From Medicago truncatula (taxonomy: Eukaryota; Streptophyta; Magnoliopsida; Fabales; Fabaceae), in assembly GCF_003473485.1 (NCBI RefSeq), contig NC_053042.1:56011762-56075761 (forward strand): 64,000 nt of DNA, read 5' to 3'. Both the position numbers and the translations under genes were made by a program. The notes under the pieces were generated by a model. It was not told where the DNA came from, searched no databases, and saw nothing but the letters and a program-made list of their open reading frames with translations. This document shows positions 1-12,060 of this stretch, piece after piece. Each line of letters opens with the position of its first letter. The first letter of the stretch is position 1.

Positions 1-470
1 TTTACCATATTTTTTTAATCATTTTTTATTTTTATTAATTTTTCCAGATTTTTTAAATTTTTTCATAAAATTTCCAGGTTTTGTTTTAATTTTTTTAAGA
101 TTTTTTTTTGTTTTTAAATTTCACGTTTTTTAAAATTATATTTATAATTTTTCCAGATTTTTTCATTATTTTTTATTTTACCAGACTTTTTTAATCATTA
201 TTAATTTTTCCATTTTTTTTTAATTTTTTATGTTTTTTATTTTTATTTAAAAAAAATCACAAATGCCACGTGGCTACACGCGTGGCATGAAAAAAAAATA
301 AAAATTGACGCGTCACTGCCACGTAGGAGATTCTACTGACACATTGGGGTGAAGGGTCAATCCTGAAGAATCTTCATTTTTTAAGGGTGGAATCTAAAAA
401 AAAAAATTTACAGCGGCTAAAACCAAAAGTGCACTATATTACAGGGGTCAAAAACACTATTAACCCAAAA
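1..470. repeat. AT-rich tract ending in a partial transposon-like terminus
   Basis: The first 250 bases are T-rich low-complexity DNA. From about 258 there are two short GC-richer stretches (ccacgtggctacacg, gccacgtaggag), followed by text ending in aggggtcaaaaacac and attaaccc. Other elements in this window (26359, 41150, 58128) have the same style: ccacgt in the core and 'aggggtcaaaa' near the end. I infer the right half of a non-autonomous Mutator-like element whose left end lies outside the window. No coding sequence is visible. Confidence 0.4.
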
Positions 471-1310
471 AGAAAAAACATACCACAACAAAACCCTAAG
501 ATCCTTTAAAAAAAACCTAAGATATCAGTACAAATTGAAGTTAAATTCAAAGGAAATATTTTGATTTCAAAACAGATTGAAAGAAAATAAAAGAAAATTA
601 TTTACACAAATAAGACAATTAATAATATAAAAATAACAAAATTTATTAATTTTTGTGATATAAATAATAAGTGTGCATGTTTTCGTGAACTTAACCCAGT
701 TTATGAAGGACATTGCATAATAATTAATATATACAAAAGTTGGGATCGAACATCAGACATTCTAGTTATTCACTATAGGCCTAAAAGAACAAACAAAATT
801 TTTGGATAGGATCCAATAAGATAGACCTTCTCCTTTGAAAATAAGACGTCCTCTCACCTGACTAAAGCATCTACACACAATAAAGATAAAGAAAGTGGTT
901 TATGTTTTCAAACATTTAAAAACCTCTAATGGAAAATAAAAAAGATTTACTTTTTATTCAAGTTATCAATGTATACCAAGCAACATATTATTGATACGTT
1001 TTTCTTTGTTTCTGAATTCTTTATGTAATTTGAAATTAAGACAGAAGTAAAATGTAAAATTCTCGAGTAATCTACCTCCCTTCGAACTAGAAATTCTCTA
1101 AAATTGATAGGTGAATTTTTTAATTAATTGGTTATCTATATACTTATATAAAAAGAAATATCCCTTTAATTTACCATTTTGCCCCTATAAGGGGCAATTT
1201 GATAAATTACTAATTGGTTGAGTTTTTTTTAATGTTGGTCTATGAATTTCCATTTTTGCCCCTAATCAATTTTTTTAATTATTTTCTAATTTTTATATTT
1301 TTAATAACTT
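471..1310. other. Intergenic AT-rich stretch, nothing recognised
   Basis: No open reading frame with coding character, no terminal repeats and no RNA gene were seen. The sequence is simple AT-rich plant intergenic DNA. Confidence 0.5.
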
Positions 1311-2590
1311 TTAATTATTTTTCAATTTTTAAATTTTTTCTCCCAAATTCAGTTGCTTCTACATTGCCGTTGTGGGTGATTAAGGTATCGTTTGACCCGA
1401 CTTTTTTCAAACTTCTCTACATTTTTAAGGAGAAGTTAGGCCAAACACAATATCAATGAAGTACTTACTAAAAAAAGAACATTTTTTGAACGCATAAAAT
1501 TGAATGGAATGAGCTTTGACCAGAAGTTGTTGAATGTTACTTTAAAAAACTACTTCTCGACAATTTATTTCACAAACACCTCTTTTCAACTCACGTTGTG
1601 AATCTTTTCTTTATTTTTTAATATTATATTTCAATATGTTTTTTTCTTCCATTTCACTTTATTTTTTTCAACCGTTCCATTTAATCTTTTAAGGAGGTTC
1701 CATTTAATTTTATCTTTTTTTCAAAGAAATTTTATCATCTTTTTATCACTTATATATTTAATTTCAATATCATTTAATCATCACAACCTCAAAAATATTT
1801 TTATTCATGTTGTCATTTAATGATTCCAAATATTTTTATTTCCTTTCTTCAACCTCGCGAATATATATACACACATTAACATTTAGAGTAATATTTTATG
1901 TCCGTCTATCTGTTTTTTTGTTACGCTGATGCATATAATTTTTTTAGTGTTGCTCTGTTGAGTGCTACTTCACAATTTTTTTTTTAACTATTTTACAATT
2001 TTTTATTTTTAACTATTTTTCAATTTTTTCTTCCAAATTCAGTTGCTTCTACACTTCCGTTGTGGGCGAATAAGATACCGTTTGACCCGGTATTTTTTCA
2101 ACTTCTCTACATTTTTAAGGAGAAGTTAGGCCAAATACAATATCAATTAAGTACTTACTAAAAAATTACTTTTTTCAATGCATAAAATTGAATGGAATGA
2201 GCTTTGACCAAAAGTTGTTGAATGCTACTTCAAAAAACTACTTTTCGACAATTTATTTCACAAGTATCTCTCTTCAATTCACGTTGGAAACCTTTTCTTT
2301 TTTTTTTAAATATTATATTTCAATATGTTTTTTCTTCCATTTAATTTTTTTTAATCATTGCATTTAATTTTATTTAAGGAGGTCCCATTTAATTTTATTA
2401 CCTTTTTTTCAAAGGAATATTATTATCTTTTTATCATTTATATATTTAATTTCAATATCGTTTAATCATCACAACCTCACATATATTTTTATTCACGCTG
2501 TCATTTAATGATACCAAATATTTTTATTTTCTTTCTTCAACCTCAAAATTACACACACACACATTAGTGTTTAGAGTAATACTTTACTTT
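1311..2590. repeat. Direct repeat of ~580 bp, offset 690 bp
   Basis: The segment around 1351 (agttgcttctacattgccg) recurs at 2041 (agttgcttctacacttccg). The match continues through 'ttaaggagaagttaggccaaa', 'gagctttgacc' and 'tcatttaatga' to about 1890 and 2580. The offset is exactly 690 bases at the start and drifts slightly from small indels. Copies differ at many positions, so the duplication is not recent. Short open frames inside it are not coding. Confidence 0.8.
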
Positions 2591-3228
2591 ATGTGCGTCT
2601 GATTTTTTGTTACGCTACTGCGTATAATTACTTTTGGCGTTGCATAATGCGTATGATTATTTTTATAAAATTTTGATTTTAATAAAAGTAAAATTGTAGA
2701 TGTCTTTTCTTCAAAAAAAGTGTAGATGTCTTTTCTTCAAAATTGTAGAAAGAAAACATAATAAGATTTTGTCAAAGAAAAGAAAGATTATGATTGCTTT
2801 GGGAGAGAAATTCCAATTAGTTAGAGTAATTTCGTAGAAGACTAACAAATAATCAAAACCTAATTTGGTTAAGAGTGAAATTATAGTTTAGTTATACTAT
2901 TATTCAAATCCAACTTAAATTAACCCTTTTTAAAAAATTTAATCAATTGATAAGAAACGGGTCACAAAAATGAAAAATAGAAAGAAAAAAAAACATTCAA
3001 TTGGGGTATGTATGATTTAGGTGGCCATAGAAATCTTCTAACAAAAGCAGTAAGCATCGAGAAGTTGGATGATATATGAGAAGCGTGTGCAGAGGAAAGA
3101 CGAAGAGTTATGTTTTTTGTTTTAATTGACTGCATAGCTATTGATGAAGTAACATGATTAGTTTAGATCCAATTGTTATTATTAAGTCCTCTCATATCTC
3201 ATAATAATCACTCCTCTCATTTGAAATG

Positions 3229-3231
<3 letters not shown>

Positions 3232-3294
<63 letters not shown>
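3232..3294. repeat. (TA)n microsatellite
   Basis: About 31 uninterrupted TA units. It makes a spurious open frame with alternating Tyr and Ile. Length is likely polymorphic between accessions. Confidence 0.95.
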
Positions 3295-3296
<2 letters not shown>

Positions 3297-4522
3297 CACC
3301 TTTATATTGTAATAAACTATGCATATCTTTTTCTTATTCAAAAAAAATTAAACATATATGTTTCCATGACGCCAACAAATATAATATCATATAATATAAA
3401 TTCCAACATTTATAATAATAATTTTTTTTTAAGAAATCATCGGGCTTCTTCATGAGATTGTCAAGACAATGCCAATTGGGACTAGAAAGAAATTGTGTAC
3501 GAGCATTGTGTTGAAAGATAAATGGTATTATTTTCTAATTTGTCAGCATAAGATGATAGGATTTTGTATAAATTTGATAATGACCTGGAATATGTCTTTC
3601 CTTATGCAGTGAGAATATAGTTGATGTAACACTATGGGAAAAATATTTTGTAGCTTTGTCATTTATCATCTATTTACCTTGAGTTTTTTGCTTCCATTTT
3701 GTAGTCAATGGCAACCCAAATATATGTAGCAATTGGTCAGGTTCGAGGCTGCTCATCAACCTACATTATCCGATTGTTGAGAAATTTAAGACTTAGTAAG
3801 TTTGAATTATGATTTCACAATACAGTGTTAGAGTAAATTATTATTTTCCAATCTGATTTGATTGTTTTTTGACCATGTTTCTTGTATGTTGTCGTGACCT
3901 TAACACTTCTCAAGCTCAGAGTCAAAGCATCAGTTAGAACTTAAGTCAGAGTTTGGCTTCTTCTCAATGTACTTCGTACAACGATTTTTCCAATCTGTCT
4001 CAGGTTAGGCCAATTGTTGAATTTATAAACTTAGTCAAGGTCTGCTTTTTTTATGCACAAACATGCTTTGAATTTTTTACGCACAAATTAAAAATACATA
4101 TTGCATTATTCTTTATTTCATGTGCATAATTTGTGTTAGGATACATATTGCATCACTATTTGGAAAGCAATTAAATTTAATCCTAACCAGTTTGGATGAT
4201 ATTACAAGAGTTACATCAAATGTTCGAAGACATCATTGTCAAATGGTGCTAGCTATAGATGCACATGCGGGAGCGATGCTTAATTTGCATCTGTTTCAAC
4301 AATGTTAATTGGTCAACGGGGTTCATATAATGCACATGAATGCATTTACCTAGCCTTCTTAAGAAGATAATAGGAAGATAAATTAGAAGTCATGATACAT
4401 TTTCTTTAGCTTAAAATCAGTCATGCTACCTTTATTTTATAAATTATATGTAACTATATTCGCATATGTCTTATCCATGTTAATATGCATTAGACTAATA
4501 TTGTTGTTATTTCCCTGTGTAG

Positions 4523-4810
4523 CATTTCTCAAACGAGGTGTCAAGAACAATTCTAAAAGGAAAGCACAAAACAATCACTCTCGTTGATGACCAGACACAA
4601 AGAAAATATAAGTGTCGCCTCATTACCGCCGAAAGAGAAAGCTATGAAAAATACTTGGGTGGACAGTGGTTCAATTTCTGCAAAGAACGTGTGATGGAAG
4701 AAGGTGGTAAGCTCATCTTTGATCTCGAAAAGTCACCGAAGAACTTGCATGTTCGAGTTGTTCCAAAGTTGATATTTGCTGATGAACTATTTGAACTTCT
4801 ACTATTTTGA
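4523..4810 (+). CDS. B3 DNA-binding domain exon, copy 1 (terminal exon, gene incomplete)
   Basis: An acceptor AG at 4521-4522 opens a frame that starts HFSNEVSRTILKG and ends with TGA at 4808-4810. It contains KYLGGQWFNFCKE and a downstream GGKLIFD segment, then a basic VRVVPK strand. This matches the latter part of a plant B3 domain (REM-like): a beta strand, then 'Y-K-C', a 'GGQW-FC' turn, and 'GD-L-F' (here GGKLIFD, so the usual Asp is Gly). B3 proteins bind DNA in the nucleus. The N-terminal part of the domain must lie in an upstream exon, which I could not find between 3400 and 4500. Fifteen extra residues follow VVPK compared with copy 2. It may be a functional last exon or a gene relic. 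Confidence 0.6.
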   Translation, partial: HFSNEVSRTILKGKHKTITLVDDQTQRKYKCRLITAERESYEKYLGGQWFNFCKERVMEEGGKLIFDLEKSPKNLHVRVVPKLIFADELFELLLF

Positions 4811-5158
4811 CGCATCGCTTTGGACTGTAATCGTAAACTATCTTGACTTTAAGAAGTCATTTGTTCTTTTCATTTTGTCTGATGTAAATATTGGCAAAAA
4901 TCCCTTTTTGGTTAGTCTATGACACTTGCAGTCTTTTTTATAAACCTAACTATTATGTAACGTTAATCTGCACATTGTTGGTTCCTTCATTGATTCCAAT
5001 TAGTATCAAGTTAATTATAATGTTGTTTTCCTAATCTCTTGAACAAAATAGAACATGTTCTTTTTCTACAACAAATCTTTATAATGTTTTGGTAAATGTT
5101 TTAGAAATGTACTTATATATATAACATCTAATTAACACTGCAGTTTGTTTGTACCTAG

Positions 5159-5407
5159 CACTTCCCAAATGAGATATCAAGGACATTTCTAAAAGGAATA
5201 GGGAAAAAAATCACACTCATCGACAAACAAAATCAAAAAAGGTATAAGTGTCGCTTGATAACGGCAAAGAGAGCAAGTTACGAAAAATACTTAGGCGGTC
5301 AATTGTTCAACTTTTGCCGAGAACATATGTTAGAGGTAGGTGATAGGCTAATTTTTGATCCAGAGAAGCCACCTAAAAATATGCATGTTCAAGTCGTTCC
5401 CAAATAA
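5159..5407 (+). CDS. B3 DNA-binding domain exon, copy 2 (terminal exon, gene incomplete)
   Basis: An acceptor AG at 5157-5158 is followed by HFPNEISRTFLKG and a continuous frame to TAA at 5405-5407. Key segments are YKCRLITAKR, YEKYLGGQLFNFCRE, VGDRLIFDPEKPP and HVQVVPK. The GD-L-IF turn typical of B3 domains is intact here, unlike in copy 1. It lies 636 bases after copy 1, and its 3' flank also resembles the 3' flank of copy 1, so exon and trailer were duplicated together. The two could serve as alternative last exons of one REM-like gene, or belong to a decayed tandem pair. No first exon was found. Confidence 0.6.
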   Translation, partial: HFPNEISRTFLKGIGKKITLIDKQNQKRYKCRLITAKRASYEKYLGGQLFNFCREHMLEVGDRLIFDPEKPPKNMHVQVVPK

Positions 5408-5789
5408 AGATTGGTGTTCATGATTCGCACTTTCAGCAGATCACCTTAACTCTAATCCTAGACAAGATTATCTTTACTCACCGATGCTACTTCTTTGTTT
5501 GATTTCATATGATGTAAATATGGGTATCAATCCTTTTTTGGTAACTCTACAACAACAACACTCTTTTTTATAATTTTAGATAATATGTAATCATAATTCA
5601 TACATCATTGGTTCCTTTTTGGTTCCAATTGTTTTCATCCTAAATATTATGTCAATTCCTAATCTCATAAACTGATTATATGATCTCTAAATCAGCCCAT
5701 ACATATTTTATGATGAATCACAATGTTCCGTCGTTTTAACATCTTTTCTTTCGAAGAATTTTTTTTATGTCATGATTATCTAAGGTTAT

Positions 5790-7030
5790 TATTTTACCTT
5801 AGATAAACATGAAATGTAAAAGTGTGGAGGGAAAAATTAGGTTAACATTAGAGCTGACATTTTGCATAAATTAAATTTAGGGTTAATATAGTAAAGTCAC
5901 GTGAAAAATAGGTTAAATATAGGGTTAATATTGTGCCACGAGTTAACATTTAGAAATAAGAGATGACATTTTGCATAAATTAAATCTAGGGTTAATATAG
6001 TAAAGTCACACGAAAAAATTAGGTTAAATCTAGGGTTAATATTGGGTCACGGGCTAACATTTAGAAATAAGAGATGCCATTTTGCATAAATTAAATGCAA
6101 GGTTAATATAATTTGTTTAGTAAAATTAAAGAGAAAGATTAGGAGCGATTTGTTTATTTTGATTTCCCTAAACGTTAATATATTGATTAAATTAAACAGG
6201 GTTAATTAAATAGGGTTAATATAGTAAAATTAAGCAAAGAAGTTAGGTTAAATCTAGGGCAAAATTTTACGTTCGGGTTAACTTTAAGAAATAAAATAGG
6301 TTAAGTATAGCAAGACGGGTTAACATTTATAAGTAAGAGATTAGGTTAAGTATAGCGAGACGGGTTAACGATTATTCCTTTCTAAAAAAACAACATATAA
6401 TTGGGAACATTATTTTATTTTACTTTAGATAAACATTAAATGCAAAAGTGTGGAGGGAAAAATTAGGTTAAAATTAGAGATGACATTTTGCATAAATTAA
6501 ATCTAGAGTTAATATAGCAAAGTCACGCGAAAAAATAGGTTAAATCTAGGGTTAATATTGCGTCACGGATTAACATTTAGAAATAAGAGATGACATTTTG
6601 CATAAATTAAATCTAGATTTAATATAGTAAAGTCACACGAAAAAATTAGGTTAAATCTAGGGTTAATATTGCGTCACGGGTTAACATTTAAAAATAAGAG
6701 ATAACATTTTGCATAAATTAAATATAGGGTTAATATTGTAAAGTCACACGAAAAAATTAGGTTAAATCTAGAGTTAATATTGCGTCACGGGTTAACGTTT
6801 ATAAATAAGAGATGACATTTTGCATAAATTAAATCTACAGTTATAATTTATTTAGTAAAATTAAGGAGAAAAATTAGGTGCGATTTGTTTATTTTGATTT
6901 CCTTAACAATTAACGTTAACATTTTGATTAAATTAAATAAGGTTAATACAGGAAAATTAAGCAAAGAAGTTAGTTTAAATCTAGGGCAAAATTTTGCATT
7001 TGGGTTAACTTTAAAGAATAAGAAATTACA
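5790..7030. repeat. Tandem array of ~110-bp units in two higher-order blocks
   Basis: The word tttgcataaattaaat recurs at 5861, 5970, 6081, 6487, 6597, 6708 and 6819, a spacing of 109-111 bases within each block. Each unit also contains 'aaagtcac', 'ggttaaatctagggttaatatt' in part, and 'taacatttagaaataagag'. A longer word (taaacatgaaatgtaaaagtg and its variant) starts both blocks at about 5803 and 6430, giving a higher-order period near 625 bases. Many units carry 'tagggtt', close to the plant telomere repeat, but not in perfect tandem. Confidence 0.85.
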
Positions 7031-8090
7031 ATAGTTGTTATGTTATTTTTTAAGGAATAAGAGATTACAATAGCACGGATTTGTAACTAGTTTGACAAAG
7101 AAAATGGGAGTCAAACATACTATCTCTAGAAAACAATACGTTAGACCTATGAGTTAAACACATTTGTATATTCAATATTTTCCGAGTCAACTATTGAAAT
7201 TATTTCATGGAAACATAATACTCCATAGACTTTTAAGGGGGACTTTTTGTCAAAAAGAATGAGTGAGTTTTTGCTTAAACAGAGATAGCGACTTTTAAAA
7301 GTGCATAAAAAAAGAAAAGCGACGAAAGAAGCTTGTATATTAGCCGTCAGTCGAGTTAGGTGGGTAGGTGAGAATAAATGCACAATGTGCACATAAGCAT
7401 GGGCGAACGAAATTATTGGGGATGTTGATCCTGATTAAATTCTCATTTGTCTTATAGAAGTGAGTTTTACATACCTTCTTCCAAGCAACATTAATGAACC
7501 TCATCAGATAATTAAACAAATTTTTTACGGAGGTTTTATCATTTGATGTATTGTATGTACGATTATCTTTTTTTTACACAAGCAATTGTTATTAGAATTT
7601 GAACTCTTAACCTTTCAATCATACAATAACAACTTTATTGTTGTGGACATGCTCCTCTTTTTAAATCAAACAATTATTGATAATATTTTATTTACTTTCC
7701 AAGCGAACCTCAGAATAACAATAACAATGACTTCTTGACAAAAAAAAAAACAATAACAATGATTTCATTTCCTTAGAATCAAATACTTAAAACACACAAA
7801 AAAAATAAAATCACTACTACCTCTATATCTAGTATTGATGAAGTTGTATTAGATTCAACCTGCGTTTTTTGGGCCGTTGAATATTGCATATATTTTTTTT
7901 GAAATATCAAAAAAATATTGTATGTATTTGTTGGACACTCTAATCTTATCTCATTAACAAGTTTTTCAAATTGAAATTCAAACGAAGTTAAGTTAGGTAT
8001 GAAATGAGAGGTGATTTCTGGTGAAGCTTGGTGTTTTCCGGCGAACACTCCGATGAGGGTCATGGGAGCTCGTTTACACGGGTTTTCATG
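7031..8090. other. Intergenic, no gene recognised
   Basis: Contains A-rich runs near 7740 and a short minus-strand open frame at 7779-8105 whose 5' part overlaps the likely LINE leader. I see no splice-supported gene. Confidence 0.4.
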
Positions 8091-8955
8091 GAACTTTCTC
8101 ACCATTTTTCTTGCTGAGTATTATCGTACTACTTAATTCCATTTTCTTTCCCTCTTTGCTTCGAATCATGATGATTTCGTTTTACTGAGGTGGTCCGTTT
8201 CAAAGTTTTGTATCCTTTCATTTCAATTTCTATCCTTTTAGCTTCGATTCACGATGAGTTAGCTTCTCTGAGGTTGTGCGATTGAGAGATTTGGGGTTCT
8301 ATCGAACTGGATTTTCATCGATCTTCAGTAGTTGGTGATTTCTTCTGTCCATTCTTACTTTGGGTTTCACCTTGCCGGCGCAGTAGCTATCAGTTGTGAC
8401 GTTTGGTTCTGTTATGGGTTGGACTCCATATTGAGTTTATCTTCTTTCCGGCATCAACATTGGTCTCCGGTGTCATTGGATTTTTCCGCTCTGTGTTCCT
8501 TATCCCTCTTCGACGGTGCCGTCGTTGATTTTCCGGTGCGGTGGGTGTACTGTGTTGTTCTCAGTTTGAAGATTGGTTCGACTCTGGGTTCCATTTGTGA
8601 CGGATTCCCCTATGTGATCGGACTTGTTTTTGCTACTCTGAAACTGGTTGTATCTGTTGGGATATTGTTCTATGAAGTATTCCGGATCGTTCTAGTGCAG
8701 CTGCTGAGTTTGATCGCCTTCGATGGCGTGCTGTTTTGTTGGTTTTGCTTTTAGGTTACCTCTGGCTGTTTGGTTTTGTGCTGGGAGTTTGAATTTTCAG
8801 CTCTCTGTTTTGGTGGTAACTCTGGTTTTGCGCTAAGTGTTTAGCTTTGTTCTATCTGGTGTAGCTTGTTTTCTTGGTTTTGGTCTTGTGCTGTTTGGCA
8901 GGTGGGTATCGTCACTTGTTCATTGTGGGTTTACATGGTCTGTCTGTGGCCTTTC

Positions 8956-11064
8956 ATGGAATCCTTTGACGCTCCAGTCGCCAAGCCGGTGGCCACTCCG
9001 GAGGCTGGGAAATCTTTTGCGCAAGTCTTAACCGGTCCCGACGAGTTTCAACTTGCCAACCCCCCTCCGAAGGTTGTGATGGGGAAAATTGTGCATGTCC
9101 GCATTAACCAATCTGAATATGAATTAGGATTACAAGATTGCCGAAGCAACATACATGGCCGGTTGATTTTGCGTAAAGGTGATTCACCCCTTACCACTCA
9201 AGCTCTAAAGTTGAAATTATGTAAGCTTTGACCCTCTGTTTTTAATTGGGAATTGACTCCACTTGGTCGAGGCTTCTTTGAGTTCCATTTCAACACAGTG
9301 GAGGATATGAGGAAAATTTGGGCTATGGGGACGGTGAATTTGAAGCCTGGATTGATAAGGTTTTTTTGTTGGTCGAGTGACTTTGATACTCAAACACAGG
9401 TTCAGACTCATGCCCAGATTTGGGTACGACTTTTACGCTTGCCTCAGGAATATTGCGCAAGACAACTCTCTTGGAAATTGCTTCTGGTCTTTGAACGCCT
9501 TTGATTATAGATGATGCTACTATGCACAGGCGCTTTGGCCTCTTTGCACGTGTTTTAATTGATGTGGACTTATCCGAGCAACTGTTTGACACTGTTATTG
9601 TGGGACGGGAGGGACACACTTTGTCGGTTTCGGTACAATATGAACAACAACCCTCTTTTTGCACTCATTGTAAAATGCTAGGACATTATGTCCACTGTTG
9701 CTTTAAGCTACAGTCCGGCAATTTGCATGAAGATATTCCCAAACTTGTGCATCAGGCTTCTGCTGGTCCTCAACACACTCAGATGCAGACTATAAATAAC
9801 AGGAAGGGTAAAACACTTGTTAGGCATGTTGGGACTTCTGCTCAACAAGGTAAAGACTTTATGCCTTCTTCTTCTTCGGCTCATATTTCTAAGGTTGCTC
9901 AACAGGAACATGTTTTTATTGATGCCACCAACTCTCAACAATCTGCCCTGGTGACCAACAACGTCGGGCAAGGTAAGAGGCATGTTACGTTCCAAGGGGC
10001 TTAATATTCTTCTACTTCTAAATCTGCTATCTCAAGTAATATGTCTCAGAAAAAGGTTTCTGTTTCGGCTACTAGTGTTTCTGACATGTTGGGAAAAGCC
10101 ACTGAGTGGGTATTTCTGGATAACTCTGACCAGGACGTGCTCAATAAGGAAGGAGGTAATGTGGATGTGCCTGAGATTGCAGCAATCCAAGAGAGTCTTA
10201 ACCCTCCAACATTATCTATTCAAATTCTTTTGACTTATTATATGAAGAAAGTGAACTTCCTTCAGGGGAGGCTTAGTTAGTTGACAAGGATCCCAATCAA
10301 ACTTCTAATGTCGCTTTGGTTGATAGTGCTGAAATTGTTGATAAGGTATCCGAGGAGATAGTTAGTTTGAGTTAGGCTGCACACTCTAAGGATTCTGATA
10401 CTTTGCAAAATGTTTTCGACGAGTCTGTATTTTTGACCCCAAACAATACTGAGTTGGTGACTGATGATGGAATACCCACACCAGCTCCAACACCTCATGT
10501 GCAGTGCAGCAAGGCTGAGAGGCTGTTATTCCTTGGCGCTGACATGTGTCTGCTAGCTCGGCTAGGGATCCTATTTTTGTTATGCAAACTGCTCCACCTG
10601 CAAAAGCTACACTTGGTGACTTTATTCTTTCACCTATCATTTCACCTATTACCACCACTGATGAGAATCTTGGACCGGATAAAGGTAAGGTTACTCAATC
10701 TGCTAAAGTTGTTAATTACTCTGAAGCTTGCAGGAAAAGTGAGAAAATTCTGAGTGGACTTTGGGCAGATGATTTGGACACTGATCAGGCATCTGATAGC
10801 ACATTGGAGCCTGACACTTATACCGAGCAGCAACAAGCTTTGTTAGCGGCTCATCCTGAAGTGCACAAATTCTTATCACAACCTATAGACACTGTTAAAA
10901 AGGGCAAGAGAGGGAGACCTAGAAAGCCCAAGAGTCCCAAAGCACTTTCTGGCACCAAATCAAAACACAAAACCGCTACAGATCTTATTGAGACTGGCTC
11001 TGATACTGTGAATACAAGATCCAAACATGGTGTTATCAAAAGCAATCCTAGATATGGTGATTAG
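8956..11064 (+). pseudogene. LINE ORF1 (DUF4283 / zinc knuckle protein), disrupted
   Basis: ORF1 proteins of plant LINEs bind the element's RNA. The frame from the ATG at 8956 (MESFDAPVAKP) runs through GKIVHVRINQSEYELGLQD to a premature TGA at 9229-9231, then continues in frame as FNWELTPLGRGFFEFHF, typical of a DUF4283 region. A frameshift near 9470 and a TGA at about 9502 (in LEIASGL*TPLIID) interrupt it again. The zinc knuckle CTHCKMLGHYVHCC (CX2CX4HX4C) is intact near 9660-9703. A stop at 10002-10004, another at 10278-10280 and a further frameshift precede the basic tail (KKGKRGRPRKPK) and the end at 11064. It cannot make a full protein. Confidence 0.8.
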
Positions 11065-11089
11065 AGGATTAGGAAATTTTGATGCATAA
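11054..11089 (+). pseudogene. LINE ORF2 start, truncated after 11 codons
   Basis: An ATG overlapping the ORF1 stop reads MVIRGLGNFDA and then TAA. Plant LINE ORF2 proteins begin with an endonuclease domain whose first strand reads 'W-N-[IV]-R-G-L-G', so 'IRGLGN' is a good match. The sequence after the stop already looks like 3' trailer. ORF2 has therefore been removed almost entirely by an internal deletion. Confidence 0.65.
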
Positions 11090-11705
11090 CAAATGCTTTA
11101 TCTGATTATATTTCTTTAGGGGCATGTGCAGCCCTATGCTTTCTTGGCAAGTTACACTTTGTTTTGTTGCTATAGGATAGCCTTTGGTTTCGTTTCTCTC
11201 TTTTGTAAACAGGTTCATGCCTTAATCCTGATTTGCATGTTATTTTCATTGCTTTGAACAAAAAAAAAAAGTTAAAGTGGAGTTGGATATCAATGTAAAA
11301 ACAAGATTTAGAACCCACATTAAACGTGAAGGTGGATATGAAAGTTTAAATAGTAATTTCATCCATGCCTAAATGATAAACTATAAAATATCTTAGAAGA
11401 AGGTATGTAAAACAAAACTAATATTAACAATGACAATACAAGAAAAAATATTACTTTTTTTAAAAGTAAATAAAAATATATTACTTCCCTGAAAGAAAAA
11501 AAAATATTGCTCGTAAACATGCAAGTAGATATTTTAATTTTAAAGATACGAACTAGAGTATTAAATTACTCAGTCTAGTTTGGTAAGTCTATATAAAAAG
11601 TTTTCATTTAAAAAAAATAAATAAAAAAAGCGCACAAAATTAGACCATTCATAGAGTTTTCTTTTGTACAAAGGACCATTCAAATAGGTAAATTATTTTT
11701 CTTTT

Positions 11706-12060
11706 AAACAAGGTAAAATGAAATATATTAACATCAAACACGCATTCTCGCTGAACACGAAAGTTTTACAAAACACATAACCGGAGAAAACAACCGAAAA
11801 AATAAGGATTAACTAGTACCCAAACAAAAAAAGGGTTAAGCCACCATGTATGATAAACGAAAGTAACACTAGGAAACTTAGCCTTTAGCCACAAAAAAGA
11901 TAACAACTTAGTTTTGTCGAGGAGCTAAGGAATTAAGTTCTCCTCATTGTTAAAAACTTGGTTGTTCCTTTCAATCCAAAAAACTCACACACAAGTAAAG
12001 CAGATCAAAATACAATAAATTCACGCGTTGTTTCGAGAAACCTGCCAAATCAATTATTTG
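11706..12060 (-). mobile_element. 5'-truncated LINE: ORF2 C-terminal fragment
   Basis: On the minus strand a frame with scattered stops reads VFWIERNNQVFNN, LLDKTKLLSFLWLKAKF and YHTWWLNPF. This is the C-terminal end of plant LINE ORF2 proteins (after the zf-RVT region), where 'LLDK-K-LS--WLK' and 'WW--P' recur. Two stops show decay. A second, similar fragment lies at 31078-31320, so the two came from related LINEs. The limits are approximate. Confidence 0.65.

Larger units (their letters stand above)
8100..11270 (+). mobile_element. LINE (non-LTR retrotransposon), internally deleted, with poly(A) tail
   Basis: A GC-richer leader (from roughly 8000-8100, start uncertain) precedes a broken ORF1 at 8956-11064, the first 11 codons of ORF2 at 11054-11089, a short 3' untranslated region and a run of 11 A at 11260-11270. 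The composition differs sharply from the AT-rich flanks. Endonuclease and reverse transcriptase domains are absent, although a LINE ORF2 usually needs 3-4 kb. I looked for a target-site duplication of the sequence after the tail (gttaaagtggagttgg) and found no convincing match. Confidence 0.8.

Noticed and set aside
3173..3394. Open frame with alternating Ile-Tyr
   Set aside because: It is the translation of a TA microsatellite.
4120..4308. 62-codon frame before the B3 exon
   Set aside because: Looks partly coding but no recognised domain and no splice link to the B3 exon could be shown.
7779..8105. 108-codon minus-strand open frame
   Set aside because: Partly antisense to the LINE leader, with an AT-rich end and no family similarity.
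8332..8754. 140-codon plus-strand open frame
   Set aside because: Lies in the leader of the LINE, hydrophobic by T-richness, and matches no LINE ORF.
11260..11300. Target-site duplication for the LINE
   Set aside because: The sequence after the A-tail has no convincing match near 7950-8150.
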